A stretch of DNA of 64,000 nucleotides from an uncultured bacterium (GTDB lineage Bacteria; Cyanobacteriota; Vampirovibrionia; Gastranaerophilales; Gastranaerophilaceae). The notes beneath the pieces were generated by a model. That model was not told where the DNA came from, made no database searches, and worked only from the letters and a program-made list of their open reading frames with translations. Positions 45,577 to 54,056 of this stretch are shown here, piece by piece. Position numbers and translations under genes: made by a program. Each line of letters starts with the position of its first letter. Position 1 is the stretch's first letter. The stretch is taken from contig CATXCB010000009.1 of NCBI GenBank assembly GCA_958366705.1, forward strand, positions 28,667 through 92,666, written 5' to 3'.

Positions 45577-46687
45577 TAATTTTCTCCCTTAAGGTTTTCA
45601 ATTCTTCTTCTTCAATTTCGCAAGTTAAGGATAATCTTATTCTTGATGTGCCGGCGGGTACTGTCGGCGGTCTTATCGGAAGAGTAAAATATCCGTTATG
45701 GAATAGTACTTCACATAAATCCACGGTATCTTTATTTTCTCCGACAATGATTGGGATAATATGGCTTTCACTTCCAAATTTTTTTGCAATTGAGAGCATT
45801 TTTTTTCTTTTTTCTAATGTTTGTGGAAATTTATTTTCGATAATCCATTTTGAAAAAGCAATATTTATAGGAGGAAGAGCTGTCGAAAAAATAAAAGAAC
45901 GGGATTTGTTGATTAAGAAATCAATCATTGTTCGTGAACCGGTAACAAAAGCGCCCATTGAACCTGCAGATTTTCCGAAAGTTCCGACAACTAAATCTAC
46001 ATCATTAATTATTCCTAATTCTTCCGCAACGCCCAGTCCTCTTTCTCCAAATACACCAAAGGCGTGAGCTTCATCAATAATCATATAACAGTTATATTTT
46101 TTCTTTAATTCAACTATTTTTTTTAAATCTGCAATATCTCCATCCATTGAAAATACGCTTTCTGTAATGATAAATGCATTTTTATAATTTTTTCTTTCTC
46201 TGATTAATAATCTTTCTAATGCCTCCATATCATTGTGTGGAAATCTAAAAAATTTTCCTTCTGATAATTTCATTCCATCAATAATGCTGGCATGATTTAA
46301 TTTATCAGAAAATATAACATCCCCTTTTTGATTTATAGCACTGGAAATTCCAACATTTGCGTGGTATCCGCTATTATACAAAAGAGTTGCTTCTTTGTTA
46401 TAAAGAGAAGATAGTAGATTTTCTAATTCTTTATACACAGGCAGTGTTCCTGTTAGTAGTCTTGAAGAGGCGCTGCCAAAAGAATATTTATCTTTTGTAA
46501 AATCTAAAAATTCTTTGGTGATATGTTTGTTGTCTGCAAAATTTAAGTAATTATTTGAAGATAAATTTAAAAGTTTTTTACCTTTAAAATATATATATTT
46601 TTCATCTTTATTTTCAAAATCTTTTAAATCCCTAAAATGTGATTTTGATTTTAAATCTTCTAATAAATTTTTATAATCTTCATACAT
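45545..46687 (-). CDS. bioF: 8-amino-7-oxononanoate synthase
   Basis: PLP enzyme that condenses pimeloyl-ACP (or -CoA) with alanine, first step of the biotin ring assembly. It has the fold-type I signature: D-E-A-H-A-F-G-V-F-G (aspartate that holds the PLP ring) and G-T-F-G-K-S-A-G with the Schiff-base lysine. Its 380 aa are normal. It is first in the operon. There is no Shine-Dalgarno site; the -10 box TAAATT ends 6 nt before the ATG. bioA, bioB and bioD are not in the window. Confidence 0.95.
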   Translation of the reverse strand: MYEDYKNLLEDLKSKSHFRDLKDFENKDEKYIYFKGKKLLNLSSNNYLNFADNKHITKEFLDFTKDKYSFGSASSRLLTGTLPVYKELENLLSSLYNKEATLLYNSGYHANVGISSAINQKGDVIFSDKLNHASIIDGMKLSEGKFFRFPHNDMEALERLLIRERKNYKNAFIITESVFSMDGDIADLKKIVELKKKYNCYMIIDEAHAFGVFGERGLGVAEELGIINDVDLVVGTFGKSAGSMGAFVTGSRTMIDFLINKSRSFIFSTALPPINIAFSKWIIENKFPQTLEKRKKMLSIAKKFGSESHIIPIIVGENKDTVDLCEVLFHNGYFTLPIRPPTVPAGTSRIRLSLTCEIEEEELKTLREKINEHLLVKQPK

Positions 46688-46693
46688 ACATTT

Positions 46694-46722
46694 AATTTAG
46701 GACAAATAGAGTTTATTTTCAA
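46694..46722 (-). promoter_or_regulatory. promoter of bioF-bioG-bioC, leaderless position
   Basis: TTGAAA (46717-46722), 17-nt spacer and TAAATT (46694-46699) on the minus strand, ending 6 nt before the bioF ATG. I see no BirA-type long inverted repeat. Confidence 0.65.
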
Positions 46723-46802
46723 GACGCGCAGGCTCAATGTTATTTATCCCACTTGTAAATTATTTGTGTGTGTAAGATAATAGTGTTGATAAAGGATAAA
46801 AC

Positions 46803-47417
46803 ATGTCAAATATTTTAGTTTATTCACTTGAAAATAAAATTTATATAAATTTAACTAACAGATGTACAAATGATTGTATTTTCTGCTTGAGAAAAGATAA
46901 AGACGATGTTTGCGGACAAAAATTATGGCTTGAAAATGAAGATTTTTCAGCCGAAGATGTTATTTCTCAGCTTAAAAAATTTGAAATTTCAAAAGAAGTT
47001 GTATTCTGCGGATATGGTGAACCTTTGTTGAAATTTGAAGTGTTAAAGCAAGTTGCTAATTATCTTAAAGAAAAATACCCCGATGTCAGAATCAGAATAA
47101 ATACTAACGGTCATGCAAATTTTGTTTATAAAACAAATATTGTGCCGGAATTAGTCGGACTTATAGATGAAATTTCTGTAAGTTTGAATGCTTCTAATTC
47201 AGAAGAATATGATGAACTTTCGCAGCCAAAGTTTGATAATGCATATGAAGAAGTTAAAAAGTTTATAAAATGCTGTTCTGAATCCGGAATAAAAACGGAT
47301 GCTTCTATTGTTGACGGCTATAAAGGCAGAAGACTTGATGTCGAAAAATGCAGAGCTATTGCAAATGAATTGGGTGCAGAATTAAGAGTGAGAGAGTGGA
47401 TTGTAAACGGTTACTAA
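46803..47417 (+). CDS. radical SAM protein (TatD-associated type)
   Basis: A 204-residue iron-sulfur enzyme. The cluster motif is C-T-N-D-C-I-F-C at 21-28 (Cys21, 25 and 28), and the AdoMet glycine motif is F-C-G-Y-G-E-P near 68-74. R-I-N-T-N-G-H follows. The short length and N-L-T-N-R-C-T-N-D-C opening resemble the group found next to or fused with TatD nucleases. No tatD gene is adjacent here, and the reaction is unknown. AAAGGA precedes the ATG. Confidence 0.82.
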   Translation: MSNILVYSLENKIYINLTNRCTNDCIFCLRKDKDDVCGQKLWLENEDFSAEDVISQLKKFEISKEVVFCGYGEPLLKFEVLKQVANYLKEKYPDVRIRINTNGHANFVYKTNIVPELVGLIDEISVSLNASNSEEYDELSQPKFDNAYEEVKKFIKCCSESGIKTDASIVDGYKGRRLDVEKCRAIANELGAELRVREWIVNGY

Positions 47418-47438
47418 TTATTAGAAAAGGATTTTATT

Positions 47439-47882
47439 ATGCAAGTACAAGCTATCTCAAATGCACAACAAAATAAAAATCAGAATTTTCAAGGCAAGGT
47501 AAATATTGTTAATGATTTAAGTTATCTTCCTTGTAAATATGTTAGACAGGCTTATGCCTCAATGAATGAACTGATAAAAGACAAACCTTTTGATCTATTT
47601 ATAAGACAAAATCACGGCGAACATTCATTGAATTTTATTGCCAAGAAACCTCAGCATTTAGGTAAAATTAATAAGCCGTTTGTTGAAAATACCATCTCAA
47701 ATGCTTCAAATTTGGATAATGGAGAGTATACAAAAGAGTTATATGCAATTGTTGCGGAAATGACTATTAATTCTTATGAAAAAGCATTTCTTTCAGTTAA
47801 AAAAGAAGGAAATGTTAAAACTTTTTTCAATAAACTTGTAAATAAGTTTTTAAGTATAATGCAAGATAAAGATGAAATATAA
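47439..47882 (+). CDS. hypothetical protein, 147 aa
   Basis: I do not recognise the family. It begins M-Q-V-Q-A-I-S-N-A-Q-Q-N-K-N-Q-N-F-Q-G-K, one of the N-F-x-G starts shared with other short proteins in the window. The rest is soluble alpha/beta with L-F-I-R-Q-N-H-G-E-H-S-L-N-F in the middle. AAAAGGA at good spacing supports the start. It follows the radical SAM gene after 21 nt. Confidence 0.65.
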   Translation: MQVQAISNAQQNKNQNFQGKVNIVNDLSYLPCKYVRQAYASMNELIKDKPFDLFIRQNHGEHSLNFIAKKPQHLGKINKPFVENTISNASNLDNGEYTKELYAIVAEMTINSYEKAFLSVKKEGNVKTFFNKLVNKFLSIMQDKDEI

Positions 47883-47907
47883 TTAGTAAGAAAGGAAAGG
47901 ACGAAAA

Positions 47908-50073
47908 ATGAGTAATTTAGACAAAATTATGAAGCCAAAAGCTATTGCAGTTGTTGGTGCTTCAACTAAAGAACACACAATCGGTTCTGATATTATGAAA
48001 AGATTGCAGGAATATAAATTTAACGGAAAAATTTATCCTGTTAACCCGAAAGGCGGTATAATTGAAGGTTTGCAAGCATATACTTCAGTAAATGAAATAC
48101 CTGGCGAAGTTGATTTAGCTATTATTGTTGTAAATGCAAAATTTGTATTATCGACAATTGATCAATGCCATGAAAAAGGGATTAAAGGCTTGTGTATCAT
48201 TACTGCCGGTTTTAAAGAAACTGGAAAAGAAGGTGCCGAAGCTGAAAAACAATTACTTGCTAAAGTTAGAGAATATGGTATGAGATGCGTTGGCCCTAAC
48301 TGTTTAGGTGTTGTAAATACAGATCCTGAAATTAGAATGGACGGATGTTTTGCAGAATCTCTTCCAGAACGCGGACATATTGGTTTTGTTTCTCAATCAG
48401 GTGCTTTAGGCGGCGGTATTTTGAATATCTTAAAAGACCTTAACCTTGGTTTTGCTCAATTTATTTCTATTGGTAACCAGGCTGATGTTAACGCTGAAAC
48501 AGCTTTAGAATACTGGGAAGATGATAAAGATGTTGAACAAATTCTTTTATATATGGAATCAATTCAAAATCCATCAAACTTCAGAAAATTAGCTTCAAGA
48601 ATATCAAGAAAGAAACCTATTCTTGCTTTGAAAGCTGGTAGATCAGCTGCTGGTGCATCTGCTGCATCATCTCACACAGGTTCATTAGCTGGTGCTGATA
48701 AAGCTGCAAATGCTTTGTTGGCTCAATCAGGTGTAATCAGAGAATATTCTTTGAAAAACTTATTTGCTACAGCAAAAGTTTTTGCTAACTGCCCTATTCC
48801 AAAAGGTGACAGAGTAGCTATTATTACAAACTCTGGCGGTCCTGGTATTATGGCTACAGACGCTGTTTGTGAATATGGTATGCAAATGGCTAAAATTACT
48901 GATGAAACAAAAGAAAAATTAAGAAGTTTCTTACCATCAGCTGCTTCGGTTAAAAACCCTATCGATATGATTGCGTCAGCACCGATTGAACACTACAAAG
49001 AAACTTTGAAAACAGTTATTGCTGATCCAAATGTTGATATGATTATCACAATCTATCTTCCATTCTTAGGTTTGAAAGATATTGATGTTGCAAAAGCTTT
49101 AATGGAAATCAAAGCTGAACATCCTGAAAAACCGGTTATTGGTGTATTCATGACTAAGAGCGACTTCTTTACTAAATTGTCAGATATGGAAGTTAATATG
49201 CCATTTTTCATGTACGCAGAAGAAGCTGCTGATGGTTTAAACAGATTAAATCAACAAAGATTGTGGATGGATAGACCTGAAGGTAAAATCCCTGTATTCG
49301 ACGTTGATTATGAAAAAGCAAAAAGAATTATTAAACAATCTTTAGCTGAAGGTCGTGCTCAATTAACAACTCGTGAATCAATTGATGTATTGGATGCTTA
49401 TGGTATCAGAGTATGTAAATCAGGTTTTGCTACAACTGAAGACGAAGCTGTAGAAATCGGTAATTCAATTGGTTATCCTATTGTTATGAAAATGACTTCA
49501 AAAACTACATCTCACAAAACAGATGTTGGCGGTGTAAGAGTTAATATTCAATCTGCTGAACAATTGAGAGCTGAATATCAAGACTTAATCGCTAAATTAA
49601 CTGAAAAAGGCTTAGTTGACGGTTTAGAAGGTGTAATCATTCAAGAAATGGTTAAAGGTAACCGTGAAATGGTTTGCGGTATCGCAACTGATCCTCAATA
49701 CGGCCCAATGATGATGTTCGGTTTAGGCGGTGTATTCATCGAAGTTATGAAAGACGTAACTTTCAGAATCGCTCCTTTAACAGATGTTGATGCTAAAGAA
49801 ATGATTAAATCAGTTAAAGCATACAAATTGTTGGAAGGTGCTAGAGGTACTAAACCAGCTCAAATGGATCAAATTGAAGAAACTCTATTAAGATTATCTC
49901 AATTAGTTCACGATTTTAGCTTTATCGATGAGTTAGATATTAACCCATTGTTAATTTCTGAAAAAACAGGTGAAGGTATTGCCGTTGACGGACGTATTAA
50001 AGTTCGTATGGAAGAAGCAAATGCTGCATTAGGTTGTGAATGTGGTTCTTGCTCTTGCGGCTGCTGCCACTAA
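47908..50073 (+). CDS. ADP-forming acyl-CoA (acetyl-CoA) synthetase, fused alpha-beta, with Cys-rich tail
   Basis: Converts acetyl-CoA, ADP and phosphate to acetate, CoA and ATP, a substrate-level ATP source in anaerobes. The alpha part (about 1-460) has the CoA-binding fold V-V-G-A-S, the G-P-N-C-L-G-V-V-N motif, S-Q-S-G-A-L-G and the phosphohistidine region S-S-H-T-G-S-L-A-G. The beta part (about 480-700) is ATP-grasp (M-K-x-T-S-K-T-T-S-H-K-T-D-V-G-G-V). The last 12 residues hold six Cys and a terminal His, which is not typical of the family and could bind metal or a cluster. A strong AGGAAAGGA site and high-expression codons are present. Confidence 0.93.
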   Translation: MSNLDKIMKPKAIAVVGASTKEHTIGSDIMKRLQEYKFNGKIYPVNPKGGIIEGLQAYTSVNEIPGEVDLAIIVVNAKFVLSTIDQCHEKGIKGLCIITAGFKETGKEGAEAEKQLLAKVREYGMRCVGPNCLGVVNTDPEIRMDGCFAESLPERGHIGFVSQSGALGGGILNILKDLNLGFAQFISIGNQADVNAETALEYWEDDKDVEQILLYMESIQNPSNFRKLASRISRKKPILALKAGRSAAGASAASSHTGSLAGADKAANALLAQSGVIREYSLKNLFATAKVFANCPIPKGDRVAIITNSGGPGIMATDAVCEYGMQMAKITDETKEKLRSFLPSAASVKNPIDMIASAPIEHYKETLKTVIADPNVDMIITIYLPFLGLKDIDVAKALMEIKAEHPEKPVIGVFMTKSDFFTKLSDMEVNMPFFMYAEEAADGLNRLNQQRLWMDRPEGKIPVFDVDYEKAKRIIKQSLAEGRAQLTTRESIDVLDAYGIRVCKSGFATTEDEAVEIGNSIGYPIVMKMTSKTTSHKTDVGGVRVNIQSAEQLRAEYQDLIAKLTEKGLVDGLEGVIIQEMVKGNREMVCGIATDPQYGPMMMFGLGGVFIEVMKDVTFRIAPLTDVDAKEMIKSVKAYKLLEGARGTKPAQMDQIEETLLRLSQLVHDFSFIDELDINPLLISEKTGEGIAVDGRIKVRMEEANAALGCECGSCSCGCCH

Positions 50074-50093
50074 TTATTAGTTATTATAGTTTT

Positions 50094-50124
50094 AAAAACC
50101 GGTCTATTTAATAGGCCGGTTTTT
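50094..50124 (+). terminator. terminator of the acyl-CoA synthetase gene
   Basis: A 13-bp stem with one G-U pair (50094-50106 with 50112-50124), a 5-nt loop and a T-run at its end. Confidence 0.85.
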
Positions 50125-50149
50125 GCCCCAAAGAAAGAAGACCCCAAAT

Positions 50150-50437
50150 ATGAAAATACAAAGAATTATGAATGCTGCAATTGGAGCTACTCTAGATAGA
50201 AGAATTATTAATAAAGCCGCTAAGGAACCGGTTAAAGCTAAGCATAATAGTCGTTATATTGCTCAGTTGGAAAAAGTTTCAGGGCCGCCTGCTGCGAATT
50301 TTAAACAAAGTTTAGATAGCTGGCGCAAGGCATATTTATCTAATTTAGAAAGGATTAAATTAATAGAAGATTTGAATGCTCCTTTTAAAAAGAAGTCAGC
50401 AATATCAGATTTTGTTAGTGCAATCTTTAAAAAATAA
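50150..50437 (+). CDS. small basic hypothetical protein, 95 aa
   Basis: I do not recognise the family. It is lysine- and arginine-rich, mainly helical, without a signal peptide. The ATG at 50150 is preferred to a TTG at 50123, which lies in the terminator. The ribosome site is poor (GAAAGAAG at 9-11 nt). Confidence in coding is moderate. Confidence 0.55.
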   Translation: MKIQRIMNAAIGATLDRRIINKAAKEPVKAKHNSRYIAQLEKVSGPPAANFKQSLDSWRKAYLSNLERIKLIEDLNAPFKKKSAISDFVSAIFKK

Positions 50438-50460
50438 TTGAGATATTTTATTAAAATAAA

Positions 50461-50489
50461 TAAAGAGAGTTTAGTTAAAACTCTCTTTA
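50461..50489. terminator. bidirectional terminator between convergent genes
   Basis: An 11-bp stem (50462-50472 with 50478-50488), extendable by flanking A-T pairs, between the 95-aa gene and the STAND-type gene, whose stop codon it overlaps. Confidence 0.75.
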
Positions 50490-53450
50490 TTGTTTAAATC
50501 CGTTTAAATCACAATATGATATGAGGATTTTTTTCTGTCCCTCTATTTGATTTTTTACATATATATTTCTTGTTTTTTGCCCAACAATATCCATTGCTTG
50601 TTCATACATTTTTGCAGATGCTTTAAGATATTCCCCCTGTTTTTGAGACTGGACAGTGCCAAGTTCTTGATAATATTTGCCATACAATAAATATAATCGT
50701 GAGAGTAAATCATTCTGGCTATATTTTTTTGCTAAAATTATTGCGGATTCAATATTTATTTTAGCAGTTTCGTAATCGGACTCTTCTATATATGCTTTTG
50801 CTATCAGAGTTTTTAACAGAACAATAAAATAGGTATTGTTGATTCTCGGATTTTGGGCAATTTCTAATGCTTGAGAGGCAATTTCAATAGCATTTTTTGG
50901 GGATTCAGTAACCATTGTAGCCTCTGCTATAAAATACCACGAAAGCAGGGCACCCAGTGCTATTTTTTCTTTTGCAAAATATGTTATTTGTTCGTTATAA
51001 ATTTCAATAGCATGTTTTGCCTGTTTGTTATCCTTAAACATCTTACCAAGTAAAAGTTTTAAGATGTTTTTAGTAAAATTATCTCCTGTATCATTTGCAA
51101 AAATTACAGCTTCTGATAGTGTTTGCTGCAAATTGTCATATTTCTTTTCCAGAAATTTATTAATTATGTTTGTTAGATTGTATCTTGAAATCATTTCAGG
51201 ACTAATCCAATTTTCATCAGCTTCGGTTATTTTACCCAAACTTTGTAGTATATTTTCTGATGTTCGGAAATCGCCTTTCATTGTATTTGCATATGCCAGT
51301 ACTAATTTGGCTTTGCACACTAAAGCTTTATCATTAATTTTCTGTTTATCAATGATTTCAAACAGATTATTCAAGATTGTAAAAGCTCTATCATTTCCTT
51401 GCAGCGCAAGAGCTGTTCCTAAAGAAAGATAAACTCCAAGCCAGGTGTCATATAATAAGCCCAGAGGAAGTGATTTATTTAAACGGGGTTTTGTTAAATA
51501 AGAATCCAGAATAGGCAAAATATCGTTATCTATAAGGTTTATTACTTCGCCGCAATTCCCTATATTAAGCAATGATGGTAACTTTGTGCTTTTTATCATT
51601 GCTGTTTCAAGTTCCTGATTTGGTTTCATTTTTTTTAGAACATTGTCAACGCATTCTACATCTCCAAAATAGTTGCCTGTTTTTTTGCAGCAAAGTGCTA
51701 AATACCCTAATAGTTCTATTTCTTTAGTCTCATCGTTGTTTGATTTTGCATGAGAAATTGCATCAGGCAAATATTCCAGTGCTTCTTCCGGATCATATTC
51801 TGTTAATATTTTCCCAAGTCTTTCACTAATGTTATATCTGATGTTTAATGTTTCGTTTTCATTAAATTCATTCAGAAGTGCGAGGCACTGTTTTTGCGAG
51901 ATTACATATAAGTTTATATCTCCAATGTATGAGGCAAGCCGTGTTGTTTTTGTCCAGATATCAAATGCTAGGCGGTTTTCTTTTAAATTATGGGCAAGCA
52001 TAGCCATTGTTGCATTTGTATTAAGGGTAAAAATACTTAAAGCTTTGCCTATTTTTACATTTAGTTCTTCAAATTCTATGTTATGAGTTATATTTTTTAA
52101 TACAGTTTCCCATAATAAAAGATTGTTGAATTCATAATAAATTTCACTAAATGGTTTCACAAAACTTGATTTCACAAGGTATGAAATGATGTCGTTGAAC
52201 TCTTGATTCTTGTAGCCAAAAATTTCTTTTAAAAGAGCAAGATTAAGTTTATCTCCTAAAATTGCTGCGCCGCAAAGCAGCTTGTAAGCTGCATTGTTTA
52301 TTTTTTTCAGCGTTTCTAATCTTTCTTTAATCAGAAATTCAAAATTATTAGGTAGTAAAAAAGCTTTGTCTGCAATTTGACAATCAAATGAATAACTGAT
52401 TGCCTGTTCAACAAATGCAGGATTTCCGTTACTTTTAGCAAAAATTACGTCTTTTTCTCTTTCTGTAACGTAGGTTCCAGCTTCGCCGGTAAGTTTTACA
52501 CTGGATTCAAGTTCCTTTATGGTAAGTGGTGCAAGGTTTATATCAACGTAAGATTTTGAATCTTTATCCTCAAAATTAAAAAAATTACTGATTGGTTTAT
52601 GTTCATTATATATTGCAATAAATTTTAAATTATTCCAATTAGAATTTTTTTGCATAAAATGAGTAAAAAATTCTATAGAAAAACCGTCTATAAAATCAAA
52701 ATTGTCAATTACGTAGATAAATTTTTCAGTGTGCGTGAATGCCTCAAAAATTTGCAGTAAAATATTATAAGTTCGTTTTTTGTTATTTATTATATCTTCA
52801 TAATTTCCATCTTGAAAGTTGTAAAGAAAATTGAAAAATATCAGAATTTCTTCTTGATTTAGGAATTTAAATTCATTTGTGAAAAATTTAACTGCATCTT
52901 TTCTTAACTCTTCATTATTAATACAATAATTGGGAAGTTTAAACAGATTTAGCAGCATATCCTGAATTACGCCGCCGGGACTTAGCTGGCTCAGTGAGGT
53001 GCATTTGCCAGTACACCATTGAAAATTGTATTTATCTAATTTTGCCATTGCTTTTGTTAACAATGTGCTTTTACCAATACCTTTGTTTCCGGTTATAGAA
53101 AATATTTTTTTGTCTTTGGCAAGCAGACCATCTGTCAAAATTTCTAAAGCCTGTTCTCTATTATTCAGTTTTGGTTTGTATAACAGCTCTTGCGGAGTAT
53201 TACCTTCCGGATTATTTTTAGGTGTATTAAACTGTAATCCGCATTTTCTGCATTTTGCAGCTCCGGGGAAATTTACACTTTTACAATGTGGACAAATTTT
53301 TAACAATTCTTCTCCGCATTTTTTGCAGACAAAATTGCCAACAGAATTGATTGTATTGCAGTTGCTGCATAACAAACCTACTCTGGTTTTGCAATAAGGA
53401 CATTTTAATACCGATTTTGAAATATTTTTTTTACAAACAGGACATTTCAT
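50487..53450 (-). CDS. triple zinc-ribbon STAND-type ATPase with C-terminal helical repeats
   Basis: A 987-residue protein. Residues 1-72 hold twelve Cys as six C-x-x-C pairs (3/6, 17/20, 28/31, 42/45, 53/56, 67/70), i.e. three zinc ribbons. A STAND/AAA-like NTPase follows: Walker A G-N-K-G-I-G-K-S at 121-128, Walker B F-I-Y-V-I-D-N-F-D at 244-252, and a winged-helix-like region after it. From about 480 to the end there are TPR-like helical repeats. STAND proteins are signal-gated switches; here the ribbons or repeats would sense or hold partners. It is the third gene of an operon with a sigma factor, starting 8 nt after it with no ribosome site (coupled). Confidence 0.85.
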   Translation of the reverse strand: MKCPVCKKNISKSVLKCPYCKTRVGLLCSNCNTINSVGNFVCKKCGEELLKICPHCKSVNFPGAAKCRKCGLQFNTPKNNPEGNTPQELLYKPKLNNREQALEILTDGLLAKDKKIFSITGNKGIGKSTLLTKAMAKLDKYNFQWCTGKCTSLSQLSPGGVIQDMLLNLFKLPNYCINNEELRKDAVKFFTNEFKFLNQEEILIFFNFLYNFQDGNYEDIINNKKRTYNILLQIFEAFTHTEKFIYVIDNFDFIDGFSIEFFTHFMQKNSNWNNLKFIAIYNEHKPISNFFNFEDKDSKSYVDINLAPLTIKELESSVKLTGEAGTYVTEREKDVIFAKSNGNPAFVEQAISYSFDCQIADKAFLLPNNFEFLIKERLETLKKINNAAYKLLCGAAILGDKLNLALLKEIFGYKNQEFNDIISYLVKSSFVKPFSEIYYEFNNLLLWETVLKNITHNIEFEELNVKIGKALSIFTLNTNATMAMLAHNLKENRLAFDIWTKTTRLASYIGDINLYVISQKQCLALLNEFNENETLNIRYNISERLGKILTEYDPEEALEYLPDAISHAKSNNDETKEIELLGYLALCCKKTGNYFGDVECVDNVLKKMKPNQELETAMIKSTKLPSLLNIGNCGEVINLIDNDILPILDSYLTKPRLNKSLPLGLLYDTWLGVYLSLGTALALQGNDRAFTILNNLFEIIDKQKINDKALVCKAKLVLAYANTMKGDFRTSENILQSLGKITEADENWISPEMISRYNLTNIINKFLEKKYDNLQQTLSEAVIFANDTGDNFTKNILKLLLGKMFKDNKQAKHAIEIYNEQITYFAKEKIALGALLSWYFIAEATMVTESPKNAIEIASQALEIAQNPRINNTYFIVLLKTLIAKAYIEESDYETAKINIESAIILAKKYSQNDLLSRLYLLYGKYYQELGTVQSQKQGEYLKASAKMYEQAMDIVGQKTRNIYVKNQIEGQKKILISYCDLNGFKQ

Positions 53451-53458
53451 ATTAAAAA

Positions 53459-54019
53459 TTAGCCAATAATATCTTTAACTTTATCCATCAATTTATATAA
53501 TCTTTTAGAGATTTCAGATTGAGAGATACCAAGCTCTTCAGAAATTTCTTTCTGAGTCATGCCTTTATCATAACGCAAAGTGTAGATATGTAAATAGTCT
53601 TTTTCCGGTTCTTCTTTATCGATATTTTTAATTGTATTTGAAACAAATTCAAGAATTTCTTTTTGAATTACAATATCTTCAGGGGTATCCGGAAGTTTTA
53701 TATCTGTATAGTTAATGGCAACATTAGAATAATCTATTTTATTATGGTTATCTACCAAAACTTCTTTTGTTGACATGTAACCGGAGCGGGTTCTTCTTAA
53801 TCTTCCGGAGTCTTTTAACACATTTATAATTGAAGTTGTAACAACACGTTTTAGATAAGCTTCAAGTGTTATTTCTGAATCAACAGCACTAAGGATTGCA
53901 ACTGAACGCTTGCATGTTTCATTGAAAAAATCGTCGTATAAGTCCTCATTATTTGGATATTTACGGTCATTTTTAATTATCTTGCTTATTAAATCAATTT
54001 TGTCCTGTGTTAATTCCAC
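53459..54019 (-). CDS. RNA polymerase sigma-70 family factor (short type)
   Basis: An alternative sigma factor of about 186 residues. The middle segment L-K-R-V-V-T-T-S-I-I-N-V-L-K-D-S-G-R-L-R-R resembles region 2 to 3. The C-terminal domain has the region 4 helix-turn-helix (M-T-Q-K-E-I-S-E-E-L-G-I-S-Q-S-E-I-S-K-R-L). The N-terminal region 1.2-2.2 part is divergent. I start at the GTG at 54019 because AGGA is 8 nt upstream; a TTG at 54025 is too close to that site. It lies between the TonB-like membrane protein and the STAND ATPase, which suggests that one of them controls its activity. Confidence 0.82.
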   Translation of the reverse strand: MELTQDKIDLISKIIKNDRKYPNNEDLYDDFFNETCKRSVAILSAVDSEITLEAYLKRVVTTSIINVLKDSGRLRRTRSGYMSTKEVLVDNHNKIDYSNVAINYTDIKLPDTPEDIVIQKEILEFVSNTIKNIDKEEPEKDYLHIYTLRYDKGMTQKEISEELGISQSEISKRLYKLMDKVKDIIG

Positions 54020-54056
54020 ACCCAAGTTCCTCTACTATAAAATTATTATAGCATAC

